Positions 43,843 through 54,841 are shown, numbered from the stretch's first letter. The stretch: 64,000 bases of DNA from [Eubacterium] yurii (GCA_900167215.1 FUZS01000018.1:1-64000); one strand, 5' to 3'. Notes: generated by a model not told the origin, from the letters alone. A program made the numbers and translations.

Positions 43843-44862
43843 TTGAAAGAACAATTACAAAATATCAAAGATAAGTTCATCACTGAAATACAAGGCATAT
43901 CCGACAAGGCAAGTCTTGAAAATATAAGACTTAAATTCTTGGGAAAAAAGGGGGAGCTTACAGAAATACTTAAACAAATGGGTAAGCTCTCAAGTGAAGA
44001 ACGCCCTATCATGGGAAAACTCGCAAATGATATAAGAGTGGAAATAGAAGGCAAGATACATGAATTTGCCGAAAATATGAAGAAAATAGAGTTGGAACAA
44101 AGGCTCAAATCTGAGTTTGTCGATGTAACAATGCCGGTAAAACCGAAATTTACAGGCTCTTTACATCCGCTTTCAATAGTATCTCAAGACTTGGAAGACA
44201 TCTTCGTGTCTATGGGTTTCTCAGTTGTAGAAGGCCCTGAAGTGGATACCATAGAAAATAACTTTGACCTACTCAATGCACCTAAATACCATCCGTCAAG
44301 AGATATGACAGATACTTTTTATATAGACAGTGAGCTCCTTCTCCGTACTCAGACATCTACAGTGCAAGTACGTACTATGAAGAATCAAAAAACGCCTATA
44401 AGAATAATCTCACCTGGAAGATGTTTCAGATGTGATACTCCTGATGCGACTCACTCACCAATGTTTCATCAGCTTGAAGGCCTTGTTGTGGATAAGGGCA
44501 TTACCTTTGCCAATTTGAAGTATACCTTGGAAGAGTTTATCAGAAGATTTTTCGGCAAGGACATAGTGACAAAATTCAGACCTCACAACTTCCCTTTTAC
44601 AGAGCCAAGTGTCGAAGTGGACGTTTCTTGTTTCAAATGTAAGGGACAAGGCTGTCCTACTTGCAAGGGTGAAGGCTTTATCGAAATACTCGGTGCAGGT
44701 ATGACACATCCGAACGTGCTTAGAAATTGTGGAATTGATCCTGATATATACAGCGGATTTGCATTCGGATTCGGTATTGACAGGATAGCCATGATGAAGT
44801 ACGAGATAGAAGACATCAGATATATGTACGAAAATGACATCAGATTTTTAAAGCAATTTTAA
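43843..44862 (+). CDS. pheS: Phenylalanyl-tRNA synthetase alpha subunit
   Basis: A 339-residue class II synthetase subunit that activates Phe and charges tRNA-Phe as an alpha2beta2 complex. The N-terminal coiled coil (about 1-85) precedes motif 1 (HPLSIVSQDLEDIFVSMGFS), motif 2 (GRCFRCDTPDATHSPMFHQL) and motif 3 (GFAFGFGIDRIAMMKY). A CxxC-rich insert (CFKCKGQGCPTC) is seen near residue 265. The start is TTG, with AAAGGAAG upstream. pheT follows 11 bases later. Confidence 0.96.
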   Translation: MKEQLQNIKDKFITEIQGISDKASLENIRLKFLGKKGELTEILKQMGKLSSEERPIMGKLANDIRVEIEGKIHEFAENMKKIELEQRLKSEFVDVTMPVKPKFTGSLHPLSIVSQDLEDIFVSMGFSVVEGPEVDTIENNFDLLNAPKYHPSRDMTDTFYIDSELLLRTQTSTVQVRTMKNQKTPIRIISPGRCFRCDTPDATHSPMFHQLEGLVVDKGITFANLKYTLEEFIRRFFGKDIVTKFRPHNFPFTEPSVEVDVSCFKCKGQGCPTCKGEGFIEILGAGMTHPNVLRNCGIDPDIYSGFAFGFGIDRIAMMKYEIEDIRYMYENDIRFLKQF

Positions 44863-44873
44863 AGGAGTAAATA

Positions 44874-47243
44874 ATGAGAGTCCCTGTAAAATGGATTAGA
44901 GATTATGTGGATATAGATATAAGTGCAAAAGAATTAGCTGATAAGATGACAATGAGCGGAACAAAGGCTGAAACTGTCGAATATCCCGGTGAAGAGATAA
45001 GCAATGTGGTAGTAGGCAAGATTGAGGAAATAACTAAACATCCTGACGCTGACAAACTGCAAGTAACTCAAATAAATGTAGGAAAAGATGAGCTTATACA
45101 GATAGTAACAGGAGCCTCAAATATATCTGTAGGCGATGTAGTACCTGTAGCACTGCACAAGTCTACACTACCGGGCGGTGTCAAAATTACCAAAGGAAAG
45201 CTGAGAGGCGTAGTGTCAAACGGTATGCTCTGCTCTTGCAAAGAACTGAATATCGAAGAAAAATTTGTCGATGATAAGTCAAAAAACGGAATAATGATTT
45301 TGGATTCCAATCTTACGCTTGGTCAAGATATTAAAGAAGCACTTTCCTTGGATGATGCAATAATAGAGTTTGAGCTTACAGCCAACAGACCTGACTGCCT
45401 AAGCATGATAGGTATGGCAAGAGAAGTATCAGCTACTATAGATAAGAGCGTGAAACTGCCTGAAAATAAATACGAGTCTGTAAAAGAAATTTTCGACTTT
45501 GAGGTAGAAAGTGAAGATGAAAATCTCTGCCCAAGATATATGCTTAGAAAGGTAAAAGATGTAAAGATTACAAAATCTCCTTACCACATACAAAGAAGGC
45601 TGATAGAGGCAGGAATAAGACCTATAAATAATATAGTTGATATTACAAACTTTGTAATGCTTGAATACGGTCAACCTATGCATGCATTTGATGCCAAGAC
45701 GTTAAACAATAAGATAGTTATAAAAAAGGCTGTACAAGGCGAAAAATTCACTACCTTGGATGATGTGGAAAGAACTTTGGACGATACTATGCTGATGATA
45801 ACAGACGGCGTAAAATCTATCGCCATAGCAGGAGTAATGGGCGGTCAAAACTCTGAAATAACTGACAATACTACGGAAGTGGCTTTTGAGTGTGCAAGTT
45901 TCAACGCTGACAGCGTAAGACTTACTTCTAAAAAATTAGGACTAAGAACAGATTCATCAAACAGATTTGAAAAAGGTATTGACCTTGAAAGACCTCAACT
46001 TGCCATAGACAGAGCCTGCGAACTCATAACAAAATACAGCTTTGGAACGGTAATAGACGATACGAAAGACACTTTGAAGCAAGAGCTTAAAAAGAGAGTT
46101 ATTGAAGTTGATGCTGTAAAATTGATACAAAAACTTGGAAATGACATTGAAATTGGGGAGATTAAGAAAATACTTGAAAAACTGTTCTTTGAAGTTGAAG
46201 TTGAAGGAAGTATTTTGAAAATAACAATACCGTTTTATAGAGATGACATCACAATGAGTGACGATATATTGGAAGAAGTGGCAAGAATATATGGCTACAA
46301 CAATATAGTGTCAAAAAATATAGACTCGGTGGTTACTTTTGGCGAAAAATCGGAAATCAAGAGATTTGAAGATAAAGTAAAATACGCACTGATGTCAAAC
46401 GGACTTACAGAGGTCATAACATACTCTTTTATCGGCGAAAAAGACCTTGATATGATAAACTTCCCAAAAGATAAGATACTTAAGATTATCAATCCTCTTG
46501 GAGAAGATACTTCAATCATGAGGACTACACTTGTACCGTCAATGATGAATGTAGTAAAAAGAAACTTCACAAGAAAAAATGAATACTTCTACGGATTTGA
46601 GATAGGACATACATTTATCAAGGAAGAAGGAAATGTAGAACCTGTCCAAAAAAGACAACTTGTAGGAGCTATCTATGCTGATAATGCAGACTTTTTCACT
46701 ATCAAAGCAATGCTTGAAGGTGCCTTTGAAAATCTTGGTATAGTCAGAAAATATGAAGTGGAAAATGACAACGCACTATTCCATCCGCAAATCTGCGCAA
46801 GGATAAAAACTCAAGATACAACAATGGGCTATGTAGGACAGATACACCCTCTAATACTTGAAAAATATGAGATAAAAAAGAAGGTCTACCTATTTGTAAT
46901 AGACTTTGACCTACTTTTTGAAAACAGACAAAGTATTAAACTTGCTAAGAATGTATCGAAATTTCCTGCTATAAAGCGTGATATAGCCTTTGTAACAGAT
47001 GAAAAAGTCCTATGCTCACAAATTGAAGACCTGATTAATCAAAACGCAGACAATATAGTAGAATCTGTAGAGCTATTTGACATATATTCAGGCTCTCAAG
47101 TGGAAAAAGGCAAGAAATCAATGGCATACTCTATAACTTACAGAGCTGATGACAGAACACTTACTGACGAAGAGGTCAAGAAGGTACAAGATAAGATATT
47201 GCATGAATTGGAAGAAAAATTCGACGCACATCTAAGGGATTAA
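44874..47243 (+). CDS. pheT: Phenylalanyl-tRNA synthetase beta subunit
   Basis: A 789-residue partner of PheS. It has an N-terminal tRNA-binding OB domain (about 39-150: VVVGKIEEITKHPDADKLQV), B3/B4 editing domain (about 205-375), B5 (about 400-470), catalytic-like core, and the C-terminal ferredoxin-fold anticodon-binding domain (from about 695: SKFPAIKRDIAFVTDE). AAAGGAG precedes the ATG. Full length and domain order are normal. Confidence 0.96.
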   Translation: MRVPVKWIRDYVDIDISAKELADKMTMSGTKAETVEYPGEEISNVVVGKIEEITKHPDADKLQVTQINVGKDELIQIVTGASNISVGDVVPVALHKSTLPGGVKITKGKLRGVVSNGMLCSCKELNIEEKFVDDKSKNGIMILDSNLTLGQDIKEALSLDDAIIEFELTANRPDCLSMIGMAREVSATIDKSVKLPENKYESVKEIFDFEVESEDENLCPRYMLRKVKDVKITKSPYHIQRRLIEAGIRPINNIVDITNFVMLEYGQPMHAFDAKTLNNKIVIKKAVQGEKFTTLDDVERTLDDTMLMITDGVKSIAIAGVMGGQNSEITDNTTEVAFECASFNADSVRLTSKKLGLRTDSSNRFEKGIDLERPQLAIDRACELITKYSFGTVIDDTKDTLKQELKKRVIEVDAVKLIQKLGNDIEIGEIKKILEKLFFEVEVEGSILKITIPFYRDDITMSDDILEEVARIYGYNNIVSKNIDSVVTFGEKSEIKRFEDKVKYALMSNGLTEVITYSFIGEKDLDMINFPKDKILKIINPLGEDTSIMRTTLVPSMMNVVKRNFTRKNEYFYGFEIGHTFIKEEGNVEPVQKRQLVGAIYADNADFFTIKAMLEGAFENLGIVRKYEVENDNALFHPQICARIKTQDTTMGYVGQIHPLILEKYEIKKKVYLFVIDFDLLFENRQSIKLAKNVSKFPAIKRDIAFVTDEKVLCSQIEDLINQNADNIVESVELFDIYSGSQVEKGKKSMAYSITYRADDRTLTDEEVKKVQDKILHELEEKFDAHLRD

Positions 47244-47365
47244 TTTAAGAAAATCAATACTAAGAGTTAATGGACTACAAGAAATCTTTACTTTTCAATA
47301 TTTATAATATAAATGAAAGGTAAAATATTCAAAAAATTTCTATTAATTTTTATGAACATCAACTT

Positions 47366-47490
47366 ATACTAAAACCTAATGCAATAATGGAAATATTTTA
47401 TAAAAATTTATATACTCAAAGTTTATTAAAAAACATATGCTAAAGAGTATCACTATTATAAATCCATAGTTTAAATAGAATTTAGTATTA
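47366..47490 (+). repeat. TACTAAAA-ended dispersed element, group B
   Basis: A 125-bp copy from ATACTAAAACCTAATGCAAT to TAGAATTTAGTATTA between pheT and the ribU promoter. It is very close to the copy at 11252. Confidence 0.8.
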
Positions 47491-47503
47491 AATTAAAATC
47501 ACA

Positions 47504-47557
47504 AATATCCGTAATTCTATTATATTTATTTTTAAAATTTATAGAATTACGGATATT
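47504..47557 (+). repeat. Perfect 17-bp inverted repeat upstream of ribU
   Basis: AATATCCGTAATTCTAT (47504-47520) and ATAGAATTACGGATATT (47541-47557) enclose 20 bases. It ends 17 bases before the ribU -35 box. It lacks a T-run, so it could be an operator, a weak terminator of pheST or an insertion scar. Confidence 0.7.
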
Positions 47558-47574
47558 AAAAAATCAATTTCCAC

Positions 47575-47603
47575 TTGACATTTCTTGTTAATTGTTATAT
47601 CAT
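47575..47603 (+). promoter_or_regulatory. Promoter of the FMN-riboswitch/ribU transcript
   Basis: TTGACA (47575-47580), 17 bases, TATCAT (47598-47603), ending about 25 bases before the riboswitch. Confidence 0.8.
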
Positions 47604-47627
47604 ATTATCAACAAATGAATAATCCAT

Positions 47628-47782
47628 ATTCTTCAGGGAAGGTGTGATTCCTTACCGGCGGTAAAGTCCGCGAACTCGAGAGAGCCGAACTTGTGAAATT
47701 CAAGTACCGACAGTATAGTCTGGATGAAAGAAGAAATAGTCTGTTTTTCATTACCCTTGAAGTATATTTTAGGGTTTTTTTA
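47628..47782 (+). ncRNA. FMN riboswitch (RFN element) with terminator
   Basis: The conserved RFN blocks appear in order: TTCAGGGAAGGTGTGATTCC, TTACCGGCGGTAAAGTCCGC, GAAATTCAAGTACCGACAGT, ATAGTCTGGATGAAAGAAGA (47631-47735). A short terminator (ACCCT/AGGGT, 47753-47782, with a T-run) follows. FMN binding is expected to stop transcription before ribU. Confidence 0.95.
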
Positions 47783-47812
47783 TTGCTAAAATTTATTTCT
47801 CGGAGGATTATT

Positions 47813-48427
47813 ATGCAACATAATCAAGCAGTATCATCAAAACGTAACGCAACAGCCACTATGATCAAGGTATCATTGTTGGGTGCAATATCATTTGTAC
47901 TTATGGCAATGGACTTTGCAGTACCTATATTCCCATCATTTTTGAAATTTGACATAGGTGACATACCTTCTCTTGTAGGAGGATTTGCACTTGGACCGGT
48001 AGCAGCAGTTATGACACAACTAATCAAGAATGTATTGAAGATAGCTGTAATAGGTAGCTCAACAGGCGGAATAGGTGAGCTTTCAAACTTTGTAATAGGT
48101 AGCTCTTTCGCAGGAATAGCTGCACTTATCTATCAACATCACAAGGGTATAAAGTCAGCAATAGCGTCTTGCCTCTGCGGTACTCTTACTATGAGTGCAC
48201 TTGGTGTTCTTTCAAATTACTTTGTAATGCTACCTCTATATGCTAAACTTTTCAAAATGCCTATGGAAAAAATAGTGGCAATGGGTAGTAAGATTAACCC
48301 TGCAATAGACAGTACACTTACATTGGTGTTATATTCTATTCTACCTTTTAATATCTTAAAAGGTATGATAATTTCGATTCTTACAATGTTAATATATAAA
48401 AAGTTATCACCTATATTGAAAAAATAG
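47813..48427 (+). CDS. ribU: Riboflavin ECF transporter S component RibU
   Basis: A 204-residue membrane substrate-binding subunit of an energy-coupling-factor transporter, with about six helices. MIKVSLLGAISFVLMAMDFA, FLKFDIGDIPSLVGGFALGP and VIGSSTGGIGELSNFVIGSS are RibU hallmarks. GGAGG sets the ATG at 47813; an upstream frame runs through the riboswitch and is not used. The FMN riboswitch makes riboflavin specificity firm. The EcfA/A'/T energising module must lie elsewhere. Confidence 0.95.
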   Translation: MQHNQAVSSKRNATATMIKVSLLGAISFVLMAMDFAVPIFPSFLKFDIGDIPSLVGGFALGPVAAVMTQLIKNVLKIAVIGSSTGGIGELSNFVIGSSFAGIAALIYQHHKGIKSAIASCLCGTLTMSALGVLSNYFVMLPLYAKLFKMPMEKIVAMGSKINPAIDSTLTLVLYSILPFNILKGMIISILTMLIYKKLSPILKK

Positions 48428-48438
48428 TGAAAAATTTT

Positions 48439-48470
48439 AAGACTAATCAATTACGATTAGTCTTTTTTTT
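48439..48470 (+). terminator. Bidirectional terminator between ribU and parB
   Basis: AAGACTAATC (48439-48448) and GATTAGTCTT (48455-48464) form a perfect 10-bp stem, then a T-run that reaches the stop codon of the converging parB. Confidence 0.9.
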
Positions 48471-49236
48471 ACATTTCTCCAATTATCATATCCGCAATAG
48501 CTTCAAGCTGTTCCTTGGAATAAAAATCTATTACTATTCTTCCGCTTTCATTTTCTTCGCTGCTTATGCTTATCTTGGTACATAGTTTTTCTTCAAGCAT
48601 CTCAATCAATTCTTCGTAATTTTCATCATTATGATGTTCTTTGTGAAAAGCTTCATTTTCATCTCTAATGCTCTTTTCCACCTGCCTGACACTTAAGCCC
48701 TTGCTAAGTATCTTTCTTGCAAGTTCCTGTCTTTTTTTCACATCTCTTTGAGCAAGCAAGGCTCTTGCATGCCCTTCACTGATATTATTATCACTTAGCA
48801 GTTTTTTGGTGTAGTCATCTGCATTTAGTATTCTGAGCTTATTGGTGATATAGACTCTGGTTTTTCCAAGAAGTTTTGACAGCTCTTCATGTGTACATTT
48901 ATATTTGTCCTTGATATTTTGGATGGCTATCGCCTCTTCAAGCGCAGTGAGATTTTCACGCTGTATGTTTTCTATCAATGATATTAACATTGCATTTTCG
49001 TCATCTTTTATTATGACTTCAACATATTCCAGCCCCAATTTCCTACATGCCCTATATCTTCTTTCTCCTGCTATTATCACATATTTATCGCCTACTTTTT
49101 TGACAAGTATGGGTTGCAAAAGTCCGTATCTTTTGATTGATTCAGCCAAGTCGTCAATTTGAGCATCTTCAAATATCTTGCGTGGCTGAGAACTGTCAGC
49201 TGTTATCTCACTTAATTTCAGTCTTGTTATATCCAT
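48469..49236 (-). CDS. ParB/Noc-family CTP-dependent DNA-binding protein
   Basis: A 255-residue ParB-like protein. The N-terminal CTPase domain has box I (LKLSEITADSSQPRKIF) and box II (GERRYRACRKLG), then ENIQRENLTALEEA. The central helix-turn-helix is THEELSKLLGKTRVYITNKL (about 125-150), and the C-terminal dimerisation domain follows. No parA/soj lies beside it, so it could be Noc (nucleoid occlusion) or a second ParB. No parS palindrome is seen nearby. The ATG is preceded only by a weak AAGGGTAGG. Confidence 0.88.
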   Translation of the reverse strand: MDITRLKLSEITADSSQPRKIFEDAQIDDLAESIKRYGLLQPILVKKVGDKYVIIAGERRYRACRKLGLEYVEVIIKDDENAMLISLIENIQRENLTALEEAIAIQNIKDKYKCTHEELSKLLGKTRVYITNKLRILNADDYTKKLLSDNNISEGHARALLAQRDVKKRQELARKILSKGLSVRQVEKSIRDENEAFHKEHHNDENYEELIEMLEEKLCTKISISSEENESGRIVIDFYSKEQLEAIADMIIGEM

Positions 49237-49316
49237 GTCCTACCCTTGTAAAAGATTTGCTCCAAATAGCAATAAATAAAATTTAAGTATTGATAATATT
49301 GATAATATTGATTCTA

Positions 49317-49434
49317 ATACTAATCACCATTTATAATACCAAGAATGTTATTTTATCAAATTACACGTTTTGCAGATTGTCAATAATTTTGCTGAAATAG
49401 AGTCATATGGCTTTTTTATAGATTTTTAGTATAA
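49317..49434 (+). repeat. TACTAA-ended dispersed element, group D
   Basis: A 118-bp copy from ATACTAATCACCATTTATAA to TATAGATTTTTAGTATA. A short TTGATAATA tandem (three units, about 49289-49312) precedes it and a CTTAACTTTC-type segment follows. It fills most of the 49237-49592 gap. Confidence 0.78.
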
Positions 49435-49592
49435 CTTAACTTTCTTAGCAAAAATATTGTAATTTTAGTTGAAATTTAAATATAAATTGATTTTTAAATA
49501 CCCTACTTGGCTTATATTTTTGAATAGCAATTATTGAAATTTTCATATTTATTGAAAAAATGAAAACACTGAAAAGATACGCCAACTATAAC

Positions 49593-49928
49593 TCAATATC
49601 TTTTTATCATAAAAAATTGCGCCTTCTCTATATCATCCCTACTTACATGAATATCGAATTTATAGAGATTATTATCATAGCTTTCAGCTACATTTACTAC
49701 GACTTCATACTCTCCTATTTCCCTGTTTTTGACTGCGTCATTCCAAGTTTTTGAATATTCTATTTCCTCACTTATCTGCTCCATAATACTTAAGATCTCT
49801 CTGTTTTCTTTGAGCTGCATCCTGTCTTTTCCAATCAAATCTACACTCTTAAGTATAGGAATTATAAGTATTATCAGGCAAACGAGAGTTATCACCGTCT
49901 CCAGCAATACATATCCCTTTTTAGTCAT
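49593..49928 (-). CDS. Type IV prepilin-like protein
   Basis: A protein of about 111 residues with a class III leader: MTKKG then YVLLETVITLVCLIILIIPI. This fits the prepilin cleavage motif (G, aromatic, Glu at +5) and the hydrophobic assembly helix. The rest is short and unlike known major pilins, suggesting a minor pilin or pseudopilin (ComGF/ComGE-like). An ATG six bases upstream is also possible. Last of a four-gene unit starting with glpK. Confidence 0.72.
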   Translation of the reverse strand: MTKKGYVLLETVITLVCLIILIIPILKSVDLIGKDRMQLKENREILSIMEQISEEIEYSKTWNDAVKNREIGEYEVVVNVAESYDNNLYKFDIHVSRDDIEKAQFFMIKRY

Positions 49929-50330
49929 GAGCATTACCTATATAAAAGACTATTTCACTTGTCTTATTTGCATCTGAGGATATATCTGCTGAACTTACGC
50001 TAATTTGAGGCAATTTTTTATTGATATAGGTCAAAAAATTTATCACTTCCATCACATCTTTATCAAGAGCTACGGTTATAAACATCTTTCCATCCTGAAC
50101 GCTCATCTTTTTCGATACATAGCTCATATTCACTTCGTTTGACACCTTGTTAAAATCATCATATATCTGATAAAAGTCTTGAGTTTTTTCTTCTAATTTT
50201 TCGATTTTATTTGCATATTTTAACTTATTTTCAAGTTTTGCATTGCTAAATGAATAAGGTATAGTTATAAAAACTATATTTACAAGTAATATTAGTATCT
50301 TTACCAGCGAATTGACATCTATCTTTTTCA

Positions 50331-50331
<1 letters not shown>
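49921..50331 (-). CDS. Single-span membrane protein, PilO-like candidate
   Basis: A 136-residue protein with a short cytoplasmic N-terminus, one helix (ILILLVNIVFITIPYSF), a coiled-coil region (KLENKLKYANKIEKLEEKTQ) and a small alpha/beta domain (VMEVINFLTYINKKLPQISV). This is the layout of PilO/PilN pilus alignment proteins. The prepilin-like gene next door supports a pilus role, but sequence identity to PilO is not obvious. It overlaps both neighbours by a few bases, so translation is coupled. Confidence 0.6.
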
Positions 50332-52225
<1,894 letters not shown>

Positions 52226-52250
52226 TTAATAAATGTTTAGTGTATCATTT

Positions 52251-52291
52251 TTTATAAAATATTTCCATTCTTCTATTAGATTTTAGTATTA
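52251..52291 (-). repeat. Partial TACTAAAA-ended element (one end only)
   Basis: 41 bases, TTTATAAAATATTTCCATTC through TTAGATTTTAGTATTA, match the terminal third of group B copies (complement of 11252). The rest is absent. Confidence 0.6.
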
Positions 52292-52338
52292 CTTCACACT
52301 GAAACTTTATAAAAATATAGGCTTTAAAACTCTTGCTT

Positions 52339-52455
52339 ATACTGAAAATCTATCAAATAGCCTTGTAATTTTATAACAGTAAGATTATTTATAATCTGTA
52401 AAAGCAATAATTTATTAAAAAAATAATCTTGGAATTATAAATGGTGATTAGTATT
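52339..52455 (-). repeat. TACTAA-ended dispersed element, group D (inverted)
   Basis: A 117-bp copy from ATACTGAAAATCTATCAAAT to AATGGTGATTAGTATT, matching the copy at 29047. Confidence 0.8.
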
Positions 52456-52502
52456 GTTATATAGCAAATTATACCACGTTTTTGTAAAAATTTTAATCTT
52501 TT

Positions 52503-52536
52503 TATAAAAACAGCACCCAAAAATTGGGTGCTGTCT
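52503..52536 (-). terminator. Terminator of the rnf operon
   Basis: CAGCACCCA (52511-52519) and TGGGTGCTG (52525-52533) form a GC-rich stem, with five T residues on the minus strand just past the rnfB stop. Confidence 0.92.
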
Positions 52537-52542
52537 TATATC

Positions 52543-53565
52543 TTATACTCTTGTTTCTTGATTTTCAGCATTGTTTTGAGTTTCAGAAGAAACTTTATTT
52601 ACATTCTCTGCAGTTTTTACTTCCTTATCCTCACTTGCCTTTACTGTCTCTATATTAGAGCCTTCATTTTCAGCTTTTGGAACATTTACCTTGACCATTT
52701 CAGGCTTTGCATCTTCGACACTTTCCACGCCTTCAGTAGGCTTTGCAACTACAGGTTGGACTTTTTTCTTTATCTGTCTGCCTACTATAGTCTTTGTAGG
52801 GCATTTTTCCACGCATTTATTACATTGTTTACATTTTTCATAATGTATTGTAGGAAGATTGTTTTCAAAGGTTATTGCATCGAAAGGACAAACTTTCACG
52901 CACATTTGACAGCCTATACAGCCTACTGAGCATTTATCTTTTACGTCCTTGCCCTTTTCTCTTGACTTACAATAGATGTAAACTTGTTGATTGTAAGGTA
53001 TCCACTCTATTATTGATTTTGGACAAACTTCTATACATTTACCGCAAGCAACGCATTTGTCTCTATCCACGTGAGCCACTCCGTCAGTACCTATATATAT
53101 GGCATCAAATTTACAAGCTCTTACGCAAGTACCAAATCCCATACAACCGTAAGTACAGCCTTTTTGTCCGCTTTGTGCTATAACTGCCGCCTTACAGTCT
53201 AATATTCCGAAGTATTCCGCTTTTTCAACAGCATGATCTATTGTACCGTTACAATGCACATTGGCTACCATTCTTACTCCCTCTTGTGCAGCCACTCCCA
53301 TTATATCTGCAACTTTTTGCGCTACAGGTGCTCCACCTACAGGACAGCCGTTGACAGGAGCCTTTCCTTCAACTATTGCAGTAGCAAGACCGCCACATCC
53401 CGGGAATCCGCAACCGCCGCAGTTTGCTCCGGGAAGTACATTTAATATAGCCTCTTGTCTTGGATCTACTTCCACGGCAAATTTTTTAGATGCTATTGCA
53501 AGTCCCGCCGCAAATAGGAAGCCCATCGCTGACAAGCTGACTACAGAATTAACTATTACACTCAT
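52543..53565 (-). CDS. rnfB: Rnf complex ferredoxin subunit RnfB
   Basis: A 340-residue iron-sulfur subunit that takes electrons from ferredoxin. It has an N-terminal membrane helix (SVVSLSAMGFLFAAGLAIA), the conserved Cys cluster NCGGCGFPGCGG (about 49-60), and several [4Fe-4S] motifs (CTYGCMGFGTCVRAC, CVACGKCIEVCP, CIGCQMCVKVCP, CKQCNKCVEKCP). It carries a C-terminal tail of about 65 residues rich in Glu, Lys and Val that typical RnfB proteins lack. Last gene of rnfCDGEAB. Confidence 0.95.
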   Translation of the reverse strand: MSVIVNSVVSLSAMGFLFAAGLAIASKKFAVEVDPRQEAILNVLPGANCGGCGFPGCGGLATAIVEGKAPVNGCPVGGAPVAQKVADIMGVAAQEGVRMVANVHCNGTIDHAVEKAEYFGILDCKAAVIAQSGQKGCTYGCMGFGTCVRACKFDAIYIGTDGVAHVDRDKCVACGKCIEVCPKSIIEWIPYNQQVYIYCKSREKGKDVKDKCSVGCIGCQMCVKVCPFDAITFENNLPTIHYEKCKQCNKCVEKCPTKTIVGRQIKKKVQPVVAKPTEGVESVEDAKPEMVKVNVPKAENEGSNIETVKASEDKEVKTAENVNKVSSETQNNAENQETRV

Positions 53566-53574
53566 TTTTTACAC

Positions 53575-54150
53575 CTACTTTCCAAGTCCGCTAAATCCAA
53601 GAAATGATATTGCCATTAATGAAGCTGATACGAGAGCTATAGGAAAGCCTTCAAAAGATTTTGGTATATCTGAAAGTTCCAATCTTTCTCTTATACCTGC
53701 AAATAAAACTATAGCAAGTGTAAATCCCAACGCTCCTCCAAGACCGTTGAATATTGTTTCTATCAGATTATATTTATTTTGAATGTTCAAAATTGCAACA
53801 CCAAGCACAGCACAGTTTGTAGTTATAAGCGGAAGATACACACCAAGTGATTGATATAGTGTAGGACTTGATTTTTGTATTACCATCTCAACAAACTGAA
53901 CAAGAGCCGCTATTACCAGTATAAAGGCTATAGTTTGTGCAAATTCTATCTTAAGAGCTACAAGTAGCAATTGTACTAACCATGTTATTATTGAAGCCAA
54001 GACCATTACGAACGTAACCGCCATACCCATGCCTATAGCTGTCTCTACCTTTCTTGATACCCCCAAAAACGGACAAATACCAAGAAATTTTGACATACAG
54101 AAGTTATCTACAAGTATGGAGATGAGCAGTATCAAAAGTATCTGTTTCAT
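53575..54150 (-). CDS. rnfA: Rnf complex membrane subunit RnfA
   Basis: A 191-residue protein with six membrane helices, including FLGICPFLGVSRKVETAIGM with the conserved Cys near the N-terminus that helps bind an in-membrane Fe-S cluster with RnfE. AAAGGAGGA sets the start. It forms the ion/electron path with RnfE and RnfD. It sits between rnfE and rnfB. Confidence 0.95.
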   Translation of the reverse strand: MKQILLILLISILVDNFCMSKFLGICPFLGVSRKVETAIGMGMAVTFVMVLASIITWLVQLLLVALKIEFAQTIAFILVIAALVQFVEMVIQKSSPTLYQSLGVYLPLITTNCAVLGVAILNIQNKYNLIETIFNGLGGALGFTLAIVLFAGIRERLELSDIPKSFEGFPIALVSASLMAISFLGFSGLGK

Positions 54151-54232
54151 CTTTCCTCCTATTATTTTTTATAGATATGACATAGATTTTAAAAACCGAT
54201 GTTTGAATTATAATCATTAAAAATTAAATAAA

Positions 54233-54832
54233 TTAGTCATTCTTTTTGCTTTTTAGCTTATTGAATCCTGCAAGCAACAATCCCAATACAAGGAATGCTC
54301 CCGGAGGAAGAATAAACGTAAGCGCAGGTTGATAACCGAATCTTTGAAGTAAGTCAACTCCAAATATTGATCCGTTTCCTATTATCTCTCTTATACTTCC
54401 AAGTATAGTAAGAGCAAGAGTAAAGCCCAATCCATTTCCTATACCGTCGCCAAAAGACGCCATAGGTTTGTTCTTATATGCAAAACCTTCAGCTCTTGCA
54501 AGTATGATACAGTTAACAACTATAAGCGGTATAAACAATCCGAGTGCATCGTAAAGCACAGGCACAAAGGCTTGAAGGAAAAACTGTACCACTGTAACAA
54601 ATGATGCTATAAGTACGACAAATATCGGAATTCTTATCTTAGAAGGAATTATCTTTCTAAGTAAAGATGTAAGTAAATTTGAAAGTGCAAGCACCACTGT
54701 AGCTGATAGTCCCATACCAAGTCCGTTTATAGCCGATGTAGTAGTGGCAAGTGTCGGACACATACCGAGCACTTGGACGAAGGTAGGATTTTCATCTATA
54801 ATTCCGTTTTTTAATGCTTTAAAAAAACCCAT
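54233..54832 (-). CDS. rnfE: Rnf complex membrane subunit RnfE
   Basis: A 199-residue six-helix homologue of RnfA, with the conserved VQVLGMCPTLATTTSAINGL containing Cys at about 25. ENPTFVQ at the start is diagnostic for RnfE/NqrD. An 82-base gap separates it from rnfA; rnfG ends 9 bases upstream of its start. Confidence 0.95.
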   Translation of the reverse strand: MGFFKALKNGIIDENPTFVQVLGMCPTLATTTSAINGLGMGLSATVVLALSNLLTSLLRKIIPSKIRIPIFVVLIASFVTVVQFFLQAFVPVLYDALGLFIPLIVVNCIILARAEGFAYKNKPMASFGDGIGNGLGFTLALTILGSIREIIGNGSIFGVDLLQRFGYQPALTFILPPGAFLVLGLLLAGFNKLKSKKND

Positions 54833-54841
54833 CTCATCCTC

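Noticed and set aside
47693-47812. Longer N-terminus for RibU
   Set aside because: The extension runs through the FMN riboswitch and its terminator; the ATG at 47813 has a strong ribosome site and gives the normal length.
53261-53782. Plus-strand open frame of 173 codons across rnfB/rnfA
   Set aside because: It is antisense to well-supported rnf genes, has no ribosome site, and its Pro/Thr-rich sequence is what the opposite strand of these codons would give.
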